This document shows, one piece after another, positions 28,815-38,694 of a DNA stretch of 64,000 nucleotides (the first letter of the stretch is position 1; each line of letters starts with the position of its first letter). The stretch covers positions 4,942,748-5,006,747 of the forward strand of contig CP058708.1 in NCBI GenBank assembly GCA_013414765.1, written 5' to 3'. A model generated the notes under the pieces. The model had not been told where the DNA came from and made no database searches. It saw only the letters and a program-made list of their open reading frames with translations. A program made the position numbers and the translations under genes. Source of the stretch: Candidatus Accumulibacter cognatus. GTDB taxonomy: Bacteria > Pseudomonadota > Gammaproteobacteria > Burkholderiales > Rhodocyclaceae.

Positions 28815-31397
28815 ATGAACAGTGAAGCCTTCGATCGTTCGGCGATCGTCGCCGGTTGCAGGTCACGCCTGCATGCTGGCCAAACGACGATCCGTGAGCG
28901 TTATCTCGGCGAAGGTGATGCGGCACGCCTGTTGCGCGAGCGTTGCCAACTGGTAGACGAAGTCCTCTGCGACCTGTGGCGAACACTGGCATTGCCGGCT
29001 TCACTGGCTTTGGTGGCGGTCGGTGGTTACGGACGCGGCGAACTCTATCCCGCCTCTGATGTTGACATCCTGTTGCTGTTGCCACAAGCGCCCGACGAAG
29101 TATTGACTGCTCAACTCGAGCGCGCGGTTGCGCTCTTCTACGACATCGCTCTCGATATCGCTCCTAGCGTGCGCACCGTCGAAGAGTGTTCGCACACCGC
29201 CGCCGCCGACCTGACGATTCAAACTGCATTGCTCGAAGCACGCCTGTTGGCAGGGAATCGCGAACTGTTCCAGGATGCCTGTAAAGAACTCAAGGGACAG
29301 ATTGATCCACAGGCCTTCTTCGAAGCGAAGCGGATGGAACAGGAACAGCGTCACCGCCGCTACCAAGATTCTCCCTACAGCCTGGAACCCAACTGCAAGG
29401 AAGCTCCGGGTGGGCTGCGGGATCTGCAAACAATCCTGTGGATCGCCCGTGCGGCTGGCTACGGTGACTCCTGGGAAGATCTCGCGCAGCATGGCTTCAT
29501 CACCCAGGAAGAACAACTGCAACTGAAGCGCTGTGTCGGTTTTCTGCAGCGTCTGCGCACGCACCTGCACCTGCACGTCGGCCGGCGCGAAGACCGTCTG
29601 CTGTTTGATTTCCAGACGGCACTCGCCGAACGGATGGGTTTCGTGCCCACCGATACCCGCAGGGCTAGTGAACGGCTGATGCAGGGTTACTACCGAACAG
29701 CCAAGGAAGTCACGCAGATCAACACGATCCTGCTGTTGAACATCGGCGCTGCAATATCACCACCGCCGGAGCAGTGGCCCCTGCCGATCAATGAACGCTT
29801 CCAGAACCGGCACGACCTGCTGGATGTGGTTAACGAAGACATCTTCGACAGGCATCCCGGGGCGATGCTCGAAGCTTTTCTGTTGATGCAGAAAAACTCC
29901 GATCTGCAGGGAATGACGGCGCGCACCTTGCGCGCCTTGTGGCATGCACGGACCCGGATTGACGCCGATTTCCGCCGTGACCCCGAGAATCGCGCCTGTT
30001 TTCTGGAAATCCTCAAACAGCCGCGCGGCGTTCTGCATGAGCTGCGTCGGATGAACCAGTTCGGAATTCTGGGTCGCTATCTGCCGAATTTCGGCAAGAT
30101 TGTCGGCCAGATGCAACACGATCTGTTTCACGTCTATACCGTCGATCAGCACAGCCTGCAGGTCCTGCGCAACCTGCGCCGTTTTCTCGCCGACGAATTC
30201 GCGCATGAGTATCCGCTGTGCAGCGAGTTGATCAGTGATTTCCCCCGTTGCTGGGTACTCTACGTGGCGGCACTGTTCCACGACATCGGCAAGGGACGCG
30301 GCGGTGACCACTCGGAACTCGGTGCCGTGGATGCTACCGAGTTTTGCGCCGAGCACGGCATCGCGGCCGAGGACAGTCAACTGATCGTCTGGCTGGTTCG
30401 CTGGCATCTACTGATGTCCAGCGTCGCCCAGAAACAGGACATTGCCGATCCGGACATCCTTGGTACCTTTGCCACGATGGTCAAGGACGAACGCCACCTA
30501 GTCGCCCTCTACCTGTTCACTGTCGCCGACATTCGTGGCACCAGTCCGAAAGTCTGGAATACCTGGAAAGGACAGCTCCTCGAACAGCTTTTCCGGAGTA
30601 CCTGCCGCACCCTGCTGGCGGGCGGTCAGGTACCGGTCAGGCAGGGCCTGATCGAGGAACGCCAGCAGGAAGCCCTGCGCCTGCTGCGCTACTTCGCGCT
30701 GCCCGACGCGGTGCACCAACGTCTGTGGAAGCAGCTCGACACGGTGTATTTCCTGCGCCATTCCGCTGAAGAAATCGCCTGGCACACGCGCGCCCTGCAC
30801 TATCGGACTCGCGTCGAGCAGCCGGTGGTCAAGGCACGGGTGAACCCACAGGGCGAAGGACTGGAGGTGTTGATCTATACGAAGGATCAGCGCGATCTGT
30901 TCGCGCGCCTGGTCGGCTTTTTCAGCCGTGCCGGCTACACTATCGTCGATGCCAAGATCCACACCACCCGTCACGGCTATGCACTGGACAGCTTCATGCT
31001 GCTCGATCTCAGCGATCGCGGCAGTGACCGTGCAATGATCAGCTATATCGAGCACGAGCTGAAAGCGCGGCTCAACCGCCAGAGTCCGCCCGAGGCACCC
31101 GGCAGCGGGCGCCTCTCGCGGCAGGTCAGGCACTTCCCGATTCAGCCGCTGGTCACCATCGAGCCGGACGAAAAAGGCTCGCACTATGTCCTGTCAATCG
31201 CTGCGGCCGATCGTCCGGGACTGCTGTACATGATCGCCATGACCCTGGCCGCGCATTGTGCTAGTCTCCACACGGCAAAAATTTCGACGCTCGGCGAGCG
31301 CGTTGAAGATACCTTCCTGATCAGCGGCGGAGGCCTCGGTGAAGCGGCCAACCGTGTCAGGCTGGAAACGGAATTGCTGGAGCGCCTGAAACTCTGA
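28815..31397 (+). CDS. glnD: [Protein-PII] uridylyltransferase / uridylyl-removing enzyme
   Basis: An 860-residue GlnD, the glutamine sensor that uridylylates PII under nitrogen limitation and de-uridylylates it when glutamine is high. The nucleotidyltransferase motif [15 protein letters not shown] (about 75-90) and the HD-domain motif [16 protein letters not shown] (about 490) supply the two opposing activities. Two C-terminal ACT domains ([20 protein letters not shown] at about 690 and [18 protein letters not shown] at about 800) bind glutamine. The start MNSEAFDRS is 5 bp after map. It probably forms an operon with map. Confidence 0.95.
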   Translation: MNSEAFDRSAIVAGCRSRLHAGQTTIRERYLGEGDAARLLRERCQLVDEVLCDLWRTLALPASLALVAVGGYGRGELYPASDVDILLLLPQAPDEVLTAQLERAVALFYDIALDIAPSVRTVEECSHTAAADLTIQTALLEARLLAGNRELFQDACKELKGQIDPQAFFEAKRMEQEQRHRRYQDSPYSLEPNCKEAPGGLRDLQTILWIARAAGYGDSWEDLAQHGFITQEEQLQLKRCVGFLQRLRTHLHLHVGRREDRLLFDFQTALAERMGFVPTDTRRASERLMQGYYRTAKEVTQINTILLLNIGAAISPPPEQWPLPINERFQNRHDLLDVVNEDIFDRHPGAMLEAFLLMQKNSDLQGMTARTLRALWHARTRIDADFRRDPENRACFLEILKQPRGVLHELRRMNQFGILGRYLPNFGKIVGQMQHDLFHVYTVDQHSLQVLRNLRRFLADEFAHEYPLCSELISDFPRCWVLYVAALFHDIGKGRGGDHSELGAVDATEFCAEHGIAAEDSQLIVWLVRWHLLMSSVAQKQDIADPDILGTFATMVKDERHLVALYLFTVADIRGTSPKVWNTWKGQLLEQLFRSTCRTLLAGGQVPVRQGLIEERQQEALRLLRYFALPDAVHQRLWKQLDTVYFLRHSAEEIAWHTRALHYRTRVEQPVVKARVNPQGEGLEVLIYTKDQRDLFARLVGFFSRAGYTIVDAKIHTTRHGYALDSFMLLDLSDRGSDRAMISYIEHELKARLNRQSPPEAPGSGRLSRQVRHFPIQPLVTIEPDEKGSHYVLSIAAADRPGLLYMIAMTLAAHCASLHTAKISTLGERVEDTFLISGGGLGEAANRVRLETELLERLKL

Positions 31398-31466
31398 TGG
31401 ATTAGCCATTGGTGCAAGGCAATGACCAGAACCGAAGAACCCTGCCGCACCGGCCCAACTGGAACA

Positions 31467-31498
31467 ACAGCAGATTCTGCAAGCTGTCGGTTTTTTTT
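31467..31498 (+). terminator. Weak candidate terminator after glnD
   Basis: ACAGC and GCTGT (with a nested GCAG-ATT-CTGC hairpin as an alternative fold) precede CGG and eight T residues. The stem is short and the T run is offset by three bases. Confidence 0.35.
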
Positions 31499-31587
31499 AC
31501 ACATCAAACTCTGACGAAGCTTGAGAGTTCTAGGCTACAAGGTACATCTCTATAATTTAAATCATGTTTTTCTAAAAATCTGAATAT

Positions 31588-31603
31588 TGGCACATAATTT
31601 GCT
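31588..31603 (+). promoter_or_regulatory. Sigma-54 (RpoN) promoter of the Tat-protein/HPr-rel-A cluster
   Basis: TGGCAC-ATAAT-TTGCT matches the -24/-12 consensus TGGCAC-N5-TTGCW at every defined position, with the correct spacing between GG and GC. Transcription would start near 31614, leaving a leader of about 147 nt before the ATG at 31761, which has AAGGAAAAC as ribosome site. No enhancer-binding protein gene is adjacent. The stretch 31398-31760 otherwise contains only the weak terminator and AT-rich DNA. Confidence 0.8.
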
Positions 31604-31760
31604 ATTGTCTCTAGCAAGGCGTGTTCGGCGACGAACGTTCAGTGGCGCGACAGCATGTATTCTGCTTCTATGGCACGTAACGTGATGCAGTCCGCAAACG
31701 TTCCGCGCAACGAAGGCTAGAGTATGTTGCTCAGGCAGAAATCGATCTCAAGGAAAACAC

Positions 31761-32135
31761 ATGTCAACGACTCCATCAGAACGAACCCAGCAGCGCCGCC
31801 GTCTGCTGAAGGCGGCCGCGTCGGCGCCGGCCATCTTTACGTTAAATGCCGGCGCTGCGCCTGTGCTTAATTCGCCTCCTGCGTTCAGCAGCACCCATTG
31901 CATTGCCAATAGTCAGACTCTGCCTAGCCCGCCCATGGAAACCGCCGGTCCGGACGGCTGGGTACGCACAAAGGTCACAACGGTAGACCCGGGTACTGGC
32001 CAGCCAGTGGTAACGTACCAGCTAGCCAATAATGGTCAAGGGCATGTGTATGGTGGAACGTGCTGGAATTCGTTCTATCAGATTACGCAGGGTACGCCGG
32101 GGTCGGCGGATGGCGACAATGTTCTGATTCCCTGA
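31761..32135 (+). CDS. Small Tat-signal exported protein of unknown function
   Basis: A 124-residue protein whose N-terminus carries a twin-arginine signal: QQRRRLLKAAASAPAIFTLN, ending in AGAA at about residue 38. The mature part of about 86 residues is rich in Pro, Thr, Gly and Asn, and has two Cys (THCIAN and GGTCWNS) that could form a disulphide or bind a ligand. No family is recognised. It is the first gene behind a sigma-54 promoter and immediately precedes the HPr-rel-A genes. It is therefore a plausible substrate or exported partner of that system, but this is only inferred from position. Confidence 0.75.
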   Translation: MSTTPSERTQQRRRLLKAAASAPAIFTLNAGAAPVLNSPPAFSSTHCIANSQTLPSPPMETAGPDGWVRTKVTTVDPGTGQPVVTYQLANNGQGHVYGGTCWNSFYQITQGTPGSADGDNVLIP

Positions 32136-32153
32136 GCTCCCTAGCCGTAACCT

Positions 32154-32432
32154 GTGCTGCACAAGGCGGGAGCAGCCTGCTTGGCCGAGATTTCGTACCG
32201 CAGACTGGGAGACGGTGGTGCCGTCTTTGATTCGGCGAGCTGGCAGACCCATATTCTGTCCCCTGCGGCAGCGATCATTTTTGAGGCCCTCGCTGAAATC
32301 AACGAGGGCAGGCCGGTACCCCAGGCTCAAGCCTTCGATTTTCTGCGCGATGAGCTGGATGTGGATATCGACACACCCGAAATGAAAGAAGTGTTGCGTT
32401 CTCTTGAGGAGATGGGCATCCTTGGCGGATGA
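32154..32432 (+). CDS. PqqD-like protein of the HPr-rel-A system
   Basis: A 92-residue PqqD-fold protein. It shows the FDSASWQTHILSPAAAIIFE segment and the C-terminal winged-helix-like part ending LRSLEEMGILGG. PqqD-fold proteins usually bind a precursor peptide (RRE role) for a modifying enzyme. The subfamily beside an HprK-related kinase is the one named PqqD-rel-X/HPr-rel-A in TIGRFAM usage (from memory). The start is GTG without a clear ribosome site. The stop overlaps the next ATG by 4 bp, so the two are translationally coupled. Confidence 0.72.
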   Translation: MLHKAGAACLAEISYRRLGDGGAVFDSASWQTHILSPAAAIIFEALAEINEGRPVPQAQAFDFLRDELDVDIDTPEMKEVLRSLEEMGILGG

Positions 32433-33376
32433 TTGCCGCCTGCCCGAGAATTCGAGACCTGCCGCCAAGCCTGCTGGCACAGCGTTTTTCAGAGGCATCG
32501 GTAACGCTCGATTATGGCGCTGCATTGGTCCGTGTCAGGACCGTCCTCCAGCCCTTCGTGCGAGATTTTCAGCGGGTCTACGGGGCATTTTCACTGGCTG
32601 AAGAAGCCAGTTTTGCGGATTTTCACACCGAAGTGTGTTCCGGAAAGGGCTTGCGGGCAATCTTTAGGCCGCAATCCCGTTTCCTGATCGACGGCATTCA
32701 GCCATTCGATCCCTTTCCCAGAGAGCAGGCGCTTCCCCACTTCGAATGGGGTGTCAACTGGTGTTTCGGAAAGCGCTTCAACCAATATGTCCTGTTGCAC
32801 TCCGGTGTCCTGGCTCTTGATGATCGCGGCGTGATCATGGCTGCACCGCCTGGCTCCGGCAAGAGCACGCTGACGGCGGCCATGATGCTGCGCGGGTTTC
32901 GGCTGTTGTCCGACGAGTTTGGCGTACTCTGCCCACACACCGGTCAGCTATGGCCAATGCTCAAGCCGGTGGCACTCAAGAATCGCTCGATCGACGTCAT
33001 CCGCGCCTACACCGACCAAGCGATCCTTGGCCCCGTCTACGGAGGAACCCGCAAGGGAGACGTGGTCCACCTGGCTCCCGATGAGGCCAGCGTTGATGCC
33101 AGGAGACTGCCTGCCCGCCCGCATCTGGTACTTTTTCCCCTTTTTCGGGAAGGCGCCGCACTGACGACCCGTCGGCTACCCAGAGAGGAAGCTTTTGCAC
33201 GCCTGGCTTTCAACAGCTTCAACTACGATCTGCTCGGGCGGATCTCCTTCAATGCCGTGGCCGATGTCATCGACGCTTGTCCGGCCTTCGAACTCGAATA
33301 CAGCCGGCTGGATGAGGCTATCGAATGCCTGCGTGCAATGCTTTTGGCATCGACCATAGCAGCGGCAGCGGCATGA
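32429..33376 (+). CDS. HprK-related kinase A (HPr-rel-A system)
   Basis: A 315-residue protein. A P-loop APPGSGKST lies at 139-147, preceded by LLHSGVLALDDRGVIMA and followed by LLSDEFGVL. This is the arrangement seen in the C-terminal kinase domain of HPr kinase/phosphorylase. The N-terminal HPrK domain is absent and replaced by an unrelated 115 residues. No HPr or PTS genes are nearby, so a PTS role is unlikely. Its substrate is unknown; the PqqD-like protein and the exported Tat protein are candidates. Both ends overlap the neighbours by 4 bp. Confidence 0.85.
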   Translation: MIAACPRIRDLPPSLLAQRFSEASVTLDYGAALVRVRTVLQPFVRDFQRVYGAFSLAEEASFADFHTEVCSGKGLRAIFRPQSRFLIDGIQPFDPFPREQALPHFEWGVNWCFGKRFNQYVLLHSGVLALDDRGVIMAAPPGSGKSTLTAAMMLRGFRLLSDEFGVLCPHTGQLWPMLKPVALKNRSIDVIRAYTDQAILGPVYGGTRKGDVVHLAPDEASVDARRLPARPHLVLFPLFREGAALTTRRLPREEAFARLAFNSFNYDLLGRISFNAVADVIDACPAFELEYSRLDEAIECLRAMLLASTIAAAAA

Positions 33377-34482
33377 GCAACCTGGGAGGGGTCGATCCCT
33401 GCATGCATGACATGTTGACCTTGCTGATTGACCCTAGGCAGGTGCGCAGTGTCAGTCTCGCCGATTGGGACAGGATCATTCGTCTCGCTCGGCAGTCCAG
33501 GCTGCTGGGAGTGCTCTCGCACCGAATTCAGTCGCATCCTGAACTATTGCCGCAGGTGCCGGGGTGCGTGCTGGGTCATCTGCGCTCGGCAGCAGCCTAT
33601 TCGGCACATCGCACCCAGGTGCTGCGCGTCGAGCTGGCGGCTCTGGCCCAAGCAATGCCGGCCGAGATCCCGGTGGTCGTACTCAAAGGCGCGGCCTACA
33701 TCTTGCAGGACCTTGAAAGCGCGCGCGGCCGCCTACCGGGTGATGTCGACCTGATGGTGGCCTACAACGATCTCAAGCGAGCCGAGGCCGCGCTGCTCGG
33801 TGCCGGTTGGGCAGCTGAAGAAATCAATGACTACGACCAGCGCTACTACCGCGAATGGAGCCATGAACTGCCCCCGATGCGCCGTCCTGGAAGTTCGGTG
33901 GAACTCGACCTGCACCACACGATCACGCCGGTGACGGCCCGTCTCAAGCCGGACACCGCCCTGCTGTTCACCGACCTGCAGGTGGTCGAGGGGAAACGAT
34001 TCCTGGTCCTGCATCCGCAGGATCAGATCCTGCACGCAGCAGTCCATCTTTTTCAGGACTCCGAACTGTTCGCCAATCTGCGCGATCTGGTCGATATCGA
34101 CAGCCTGATCCGCACCCACCTGCACTCGGAAAGCGACTGGCAGGCGCTCGCTGTGCGCGCTGCACGCCACAATCTTCAGCGACCCCTGTGGTATGCCCTA
34201 CGCTATTGCCAAGCGTGGCTCGCCACCGCGGTACCTGACGCTCTGCCATTGGCCGCTCCACCAGCAGCGGCCATCCGCTGGATGGACTGGGTCTTTCCCC
34301 GTTGCACGCTGCCAAGAATTCCGGACCGACCGCCACCCTTCTCGCGGCGGTTTGCCGCGCAACTTGGCTTGCTCCGCCACCAGTGGCTGCGCCTGCCGCC
34401 CAAGCTGCTGCTCCGCCATCTGGCCCATAAAGGCCTGCAGTCTCTGCGACCACGTCCGGCGGTGCCGCGCAAGGCCGAATAG
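33373..34482 (+). CDS. NTP_transf_5-type nucleotidyltransferase (HPr-rel-A system)
   Basis: A 369-residue protein. A minimal nucleotidyltransferase core is seen around residues 110-160: VVVLKGAAYILQDLE, then GRLPGDVDLMVAYNDL with the GDVD acidic pair, and a later VELDLHHTI. This fits the uncharacterised NTP_transf_5 family, which regularly accompanies HprK-related kinase and PqqD-like genes. The start MSNLGGVD overlaps the kinase stop (ATGA). A basic Leu/Arg-rich C-terminus ends 9 bp before the convergent rimO. Biochemical function is unknown. Confidence 0.8.
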   Translation: MSNLGGVDPCMHDMLTLLIDPRQVRSVSLADWDRIIRLARQSRLLGVLSHRIQSHPELLPQVPGCVLGHLRSAAAYSAHRTQVLRVELAALAQAMPAEIPVVVLKGAAYILQDLESARGRLPGDVDLMVAYNDLKRAEAALLGAGWAAEEINDYDQRYYREWSHELPPMRRPGSSVELDLHHTITPVTARLKPDTALLFTDLQVVEGKRFLVLHPQDQILHAAVHLFQDSELFANLRDLVDIDSLIRTHLHSESDWQALAVRAARHNLQRPLWYALRYCQAWLATAVPDALPLAAPPAAAIRWMDWVFPRCTLPRIPDRPPPFSRRFAAQLGLLRHQWLRLPPKLLLRHLAHKGLQSLRPRPAVPRKAE

Positions 34483-34491
34483 GCAGGCTGC

Positions 34492-35817
34492 TCAGGCAGG
34501 CTCGGCCACAAGTTCGGCATAGAGATCGTGCTCGTCGGCATCGACCACCCGCACCCGCAGAAAGTCACCCGGTTCGGCGTCGAAATGATCATTGACGAAC
34601 ACCAGGCCATCGATTTCCGGCGCATCGGCGGCCGAACGGGCGATCGTTCCCTCCTCGTCCACCTCGTCGACCAGGACGTCGATTTCACGCCCGATCTTCG
34701 CCGCCAGCAACTCTGCGGAAATATCTTCCTGCAACTCCATCAGACGACGCCGGCGTTCCTCGCGAAGCTCCTCTGGCAGCGCACCCGGCAAGGCATTGGC
34801 TGCCGCGCCGGCAACCGGCGAATAGGCGAAACAGCCGACGCGATCTAGGCGTGCCGCCGCGATGAAAGCCAGCAATTCTTCGAATTCCGCTTCACTCTCT
34901 CCTGGGAAGCCAGTGATGAAGGTGCTACGCACCGTGATCTCGGGGCAGACGGCCCGCCACGCCTGAATCCGTTCGAGATTGTTCTCGGCACTCGCCGGAC
35001 GCTTCATGGCCTTCAAAATGCGCGGGCTGGCGTGCTGGAAAGGCACATCGAGGTACGGCAGCAGCTTGCCCTCGGCCATCAGCGGCAACAGCGCGTCGAC
35101 GCTCGGATACGGATAGACGTAGTGCAGGCGCACCCAGATGCCCAGCTCCGCCAGCGCTTCGCAGAGTTCCTGCAGCCGGGTCCGCAACGGACGACCACCG
35201 ACAAAGCCGGTTCGGTACTTCACATCGACACCGTAGGCGCTGGTGTCCTGCGAAATGATGAGCAGTTCGCGCACGCCGGCGTCGGCCAGCGTTCTGGCTT
35301 CCTGCAGCACCTCACCGATCGGTCTGCTGACCAGAGGTCCGCGCATCGAGGGGATGATACAGAAAGTGCAACTGTGATTGCAGCCCTCGGAAATCTTCAG
35401 GTAGGCAAAATGCTGCGGCGTCAGCTTGATGCCCTGCGGCGGGACCAGGCTGGAGAACGGGTCGTGCGGCTGCGGCAAATGCGCATGCACTTGCTGCAGC
35501 ACTTCGTTGGCGGCATGCGGGCCGGTCACCGCCAGTACCTGCGGGTGCGCCTGGCGGATCACTTCTTCCCTGGCACCCAGGCAACCGGTGACGATCACCT
35601 TGCCGTTCGCGGTCAGAGCCTCGCCGATGGCGTCGAGCGACTCCTCTACCGCGGCATCGATGAAACCGCAGGTGTTGACGACGACCAGATCAGCGCCTTC
35701 GTAGGAAGGCGAAATCAGATAGCCCTCGGCGCGCAACCGGGTGAGAATCTGTTCCGAGTCGACGAGCGCCTTTGGGCACCCAAGGGAAACCACACCTATG
35801 CTTTTCGGTCTGGACAT
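34492..35817 (-). CDS. rimO: Ribosomal protein uS12 methylthiotransferase RimO
   Basis: A 441-residue radical-SAM methylthiotransferase that modifies Asp88 of ribosomal protein S12. The N-terminal UPF0004 domain has three Cys ([23 protein letters not shown]) for the auxiliary cluster. The radical-SAM motif is [11 protein letters not shown] at about 148. The C-terminal TRAM domain ends the protein ([40 protein letters not shown]). The SLGCPK lead distinguishes RimO from MiaB. It converges on the HPr-rel-A cluster. Confidence 0.96.
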   Translation of the reverse strand: MSRPKSIGVVSLGCPKALVDSEQILTRLRAEGYLISPSYEGADLVVVNTCGFIDAAVEESLDAIGEALTANGKVIVTGCLGAREEVIRQAHPQVLAVTGPHAANEVLQQVHAHLPQPHDPFSSLVPPQGIKLTPQHFAYLKISEGCNHSCTFCIIPSMRGPLVSRPIGEVLQEARTLADAGVRELLIISQDTSAYGVDVKYRTGFVGGRPLRTRLQELCEALAELGIWVRLHYVYPYPSVDALLPLMAEGKLLPYLDVPFQHASPRILKAMKRPASAENNLERIQAWRAVCPEITVRSTFITGFPGESEAEFEELLAFIAAARLDRVGCFAYSPVAGAAANALPGALPEELREERRRRLMELQEDISAELLAAKIGREIDVLVDEVDEEGTIARSAADAPEIDGLVFVNDHFDAEPGDFLRVRVVDADEHDLYAELVAEPA

Positions 35818-36028
35818 GAAGCGCTACCCGAATGAAAAGGCTGCGAGTATACAGCCAGCTCCGTTTTCATGATGCAGGACAGCGGTCGGGCGGTCGGGCC
35901 GGGTAGCCATAGGGAACAGCATCGATACCGGACGATCCCTCCTGGTTCGTGTTCCGGGCAGCGCCGGGTGCGCATGAAAGTGTTGCCTGAACCCGTATAA
36001 TGGCGCCTTCACTCCCACAGGTTCAATC

Positions 36029-36925
36029 GTGTCCGACCGTCTTGCCGTACTGTCCCAATACTTTCTGCCCAAACAAGCCCTGAGCACAATCGCCGGCAAG
36101 CTCGCCGAGAGTGAGGCCGGCGGCCTGACGACCCGTGTCATCCGCTGGTTCGTTCAGCGCTACGGCGTTGACCTGAGCGAGGCCGTCGATACCGATCCGA
36201 TCAGCTACAGGAGCTTCAACGAGTTCTTTACCCGACCGCTGCGTGCCGGTGCCCGGCCGCTTGCCGACGCCGCTTTTCTCTGTCCGGTCGACGGTGCGAT
36301 CAGTCAGTTTGGCGCCATCGAACACGACCAGATTTTTCAGGCCAAAGGTCATCGCTATTCGACCGTCGCCCTCGTCGGCGGCGACCGCTCACTCGCCGCC
36401 CGCTTCGAGAACGGCGCTTTCGCCACCCTCTACCTCAGTCCGCGCGACTATCACCGAATTCACATGCCGGTTGACGGCCGCCTGACGCGAATGATCCATG
36501 TTCCCGGCGCGCTATTCTCGGTCAATCCGGCGACCGCACGTGGCGTACCGGGATTGTTCGCCCGCAACGAGCGGGTCGTTTGCGTCTTCGAGGCCGGGTT
36601 TGGCCCATTCGTCCTGATCCTGGTCGGCGCGACCATCGTCGGCAGCATGGCCACCGTCTGGCATGGCACCGTCAACCCACCGCGTGTCCGCAAAATTCGG
36701 GAATGGCGCTACGACGATCAGCAGATCGTCCTCAAGAAAGGCGATGAAATGGGCCGCTTCCTGCTCGGCTCGACGGTGGTCGTACTCTTCCCGAAAGACA
36801 CGCTCCACTTCAACCCGGCCTGGGCGCCCGCCCGCCCGATCCGCATGGGCGAGATGATGGCTACTCCTGCCGAACGATCTCGGCCTGCACCCGAGGGATC
36901 AGGCGACAATTCCGGTAGAACCTGA
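36029..36925 (+). CDS. psd: Phosphatidylserine decarboxylase proenzyme
   Basis: A 298-residue PSD that makes phosphatidylethanolamine. It shows YRSFNEFFTRPLRAGARPL, CPVDGAI (Asp), SPRDYHRIHMPVDG (His) and the self-cleavage site FLLGSTVVVLF, whose Ser becomes the pyruvoyl cofactor. The start is GTG at 36029. A TATAAT at 35996-36001 is a plausible -10. The last 25 residues are a Pro/Ser/Gly-rich tail that overlaps the end of a small minus-strand gene by 65 bp. Inner membrane associated. Confidence 0.95.
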   Translation: MSDRLAVLSQYFLPKQALSTIAGKLAESEAGGLTTRVIRWFVQRYGVDLSEAVDTDPISYRSFNEFFTRPLRAGARPLADAAFLCPVDGAISQFGAIEHDQIFQAKGHRYSTVALVGGDRSLAARFENGAFATLYLSPRDYHRIHMPVDGRLTRMIHVPGALFSVNPATARGVPGLFARNERVVCVFEAGFGPFVLILVGATIVGSMATVWHGTVNPPRVRKIREWRYDDQQIVLKKGDEMGRFLLGSTVVVLFPKDTLHFNPAWAPARPIRMGEMMATPAERSRPAPEGSGDNSGRT

Positions 36926-37091
36926 TGATCCGGGCGATTCCCCAGCAGACCAGCGTTGGCAGCGCGGCAATGATTGCCGCGCTGACGGCGACCCGGGCAA
37001 AGCTGCCGGTCGTAATCAGCGGGACTTTGGCGGCGATACTGGCGAAGGCCGCCACGAAGGCGGCAACGAAGATGATTCCCAGGGTCCTCAT
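36861..37091 (-). CDS. Small two-helix membrane protein, hypothetical
   Basis: A 76-residue frame with two hydrophobic segments, MRTLGIIFVAAFVAAFASIA and VAVSAAIIAALPTLVCWGIA, followed by a basic tail (RIIRFYRNCRLIPRVQ). GAGGAATCC precedes the ATG at good spacing. The gene overlaps the 3' end of psd tail to tail by 65 bp, which is tolerable because that part of psd is a non-conserved tail. No family is recognised. The transmembrane pattern and ribosome site support it; the overlap argues for caution. Confidence 0.5.
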   Translation of the reverse strand: MRTLGIIFVAAFVAAFASIAAKVPLITTGSFARVAVSAAIIAALPTLVCWGIARIIRFYRNCRLIPRVQAEIVRQE

Positions 37092-37320
37092 GTTCAGGAT
37101 TCCTCGCGTGCGATGATGGCAGTGGTGATGGCGCTGTCTGTACCTGACGAATCCCCGCGGGCAGGCAGGATGCCGACGCATCAGGCTGCCAGAGCACCGT
37201 TCGTGCTGGGCCAGGAATCTCGTTCGAAGCAAACGAATTATGTGTTGCACCGGCGAAATGGCAAGGAACTACTTCTCGGTTTTCGAACTTATACTTATTG
37301 GTTTTTTGCGCGAGGCGGCA

Positions 37321-38694
37321 GTGGATTCAAATGGTTTGACAGTTTTTTCACGAGCGTCAGTGATGCCGGCGATCGCTTCGGGAGCCCCCACCCACCTGGC
37401 GCGCGCCTGGCTGTGGCTGGGGGTGATGGCGCTGATCGGTTCGGGTCTGCTGGCGGTACTGCTGGTCCTGTCACGGACACCGGGGATTCAGGATGTCTTT
37501 CCGCTAAAGGATCTGTTCCGGGCTGCGCTGGTGGTGCATGTCGACCTGTCGGTAGCCGTCTGGTTCATGGCCTTTGCCGCAGTGATCTGGAGCGCCGTCG
37601 GCAGCGCCAGCTTGACGTGGCTCGGCTGGATCGGTTTCGGCCTGGCAGCGCTGGGAACGGCGCTGATGACCGTTTCACCGTTCTTCCCCGGCGCCGAACC
37701 AATGCTCAACAATTATATCCCGGTACTCAAGCAACCCCTCTTTTTTACCTCGATCTGGATCTTCGCTGCCGGCTTGAGCCTGACCGTGCTGCGCGCCCTG
37801 GTCACCACCTGGCCACAGCGCCCGCTTGCCGAGCCGCTGCTCCTCGGCGCCTTTCTCGGTGCCGTCGCGGCCTTGCTGGCGCTGGGCGCCTTCTACATAT
37901 CCTGGGCGCAGGTACCCTGGGTCGAGGGAATGATATATTACGAAGTATTGTTCTGGGGTGGCGGACACGCTCTGCAGTTCCAGCATGCACTGCTGATGGT
38001 TGTCGCCTGGCTGTGGATCGCAGAGCAACTCGGCCGTCGGTTGCGGGTTTCGGCACGCGCGCTGTCGGTGCTGTTCCTGGTCGCGGCACTGCCACTGCTG
38101 GCCGTACCGGCAATCTATCTGTTGGTGCCGGTCGGCTCGCTGCCACATATGGAGCTGTTCGCCAAACTGATGCTCTGGGGCCACCCCTACATGGGGCCGT
38201 TGATTCTGCTCGGCGCCCTGTCGCTGTGGCGCTTGCGCGGCATGCCGACGAATCCCGACAGCCCTGCCAGGTCCGCTCTTCTGGCGTCCTTCATCCTGTT
38301 TGCGCTCGGGGGAGTGCTCGGTTATCTGATTGAAGGGGTGAACGTCGTCATTCCGGCGCATTACCACGGATCGACGGTCGGTGTGACACTGGCCTTCATG
38401 GGACTCGCCTATGTGCTGCTGCCGAAGCTCGGCTTCGACCACGCAACGGGCCGCATGGCGGTCTGGCAGCCTCACGTCTATGGCGCCGGGCAGTTGTTGC
38501 ACGTGCTCGGTCTGGCGTGGTCGGGGGGTTATGGCGTGCAGCGCAAGGTGGCCGGTGCCGATCAGTTGCTGACGACGCTGCCGCAGAAGATCGGCATGGG
38601 CATGATGGGCCTCGGCGGCCTGATCGCGGTCATTGGGGGACTGATGTTCGTTCTCGTCTGTCTCAAGGCGATGTCGCGGCACAGCGGACGATGA
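37321..38694 (+). CDS. Heme-copper oxidase subunit I-like membrane protein (divergent, cbb3/NOR-like)
   Basis: A 457-residue polytopic protein of about 12 helices. Conserved histidines fall in oxidase-like positions: LVVHVDLSVAVWFM (H73, low-spin heme), FWGGGHALQFQHALLM (H216, the first CuB-type ligand), LMLWGHPYMGP (H288), and IPAHYHGSTVGVTLAFMG (H347, H349, the high- and low-spin heme pair). The cross-linked Tyr of classical oxidases (HPEVY) is replaced by HALQF, and no HH pair is seen, so oxygen reduction of the usual kind is doubtful. A nitric-oxide-reductase-like role is possible. I chose GTG 37321 because GAGG stands 5 nt before it; ATG 37363 is the alternative. tlpA overlaps its stop. 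Confidence 0.75.
   Translation: MDSNGLTVFSRASVMPAIASGAPTHLARAWLWLGVMALIGSGLLAVLLVLSRTPGIQDVFPLKDLFRAALVVHVDLSVAVWFMAFAAVIWSAVGSASLTWLGWIGFGLAALGTALMTVSPFFPGAEPMLNNYIPVLKQPLFFTSIWIFAAGLSLTVLRALVTTWPQRPLAEPLLLGAFLGAVAALLALGAFYISWAQVPWVEGMIYYEVLFWGGGHALQFQHALLMVVAWLWIAEQLGRRLRVSARALSVLFLVAALPLLAVPAIYLLVPVGSLPHMELFAKLMLWGHPYMGPLILLGALSLWRLRGMPTNPDSPARSALLASFILFALGGVLGYLIEGVNVVIPAHYHGSTVGVTLAFMGLAYVLLPKLGFDHATGRMAVWQPHVYGAGQLLHVLGLAWSGGYGVQRKVAGADQLLTTLPQKIGMGMMGLGGLIAVIGGLMFVLVCLKAMSRHSGR

Noticed and set aside
31655-31720. 21-residue leader ORF after the sigma-54 promoter
   Set aside because: No ribosome site and no attenuator-like codon run or adjacent hairpins.
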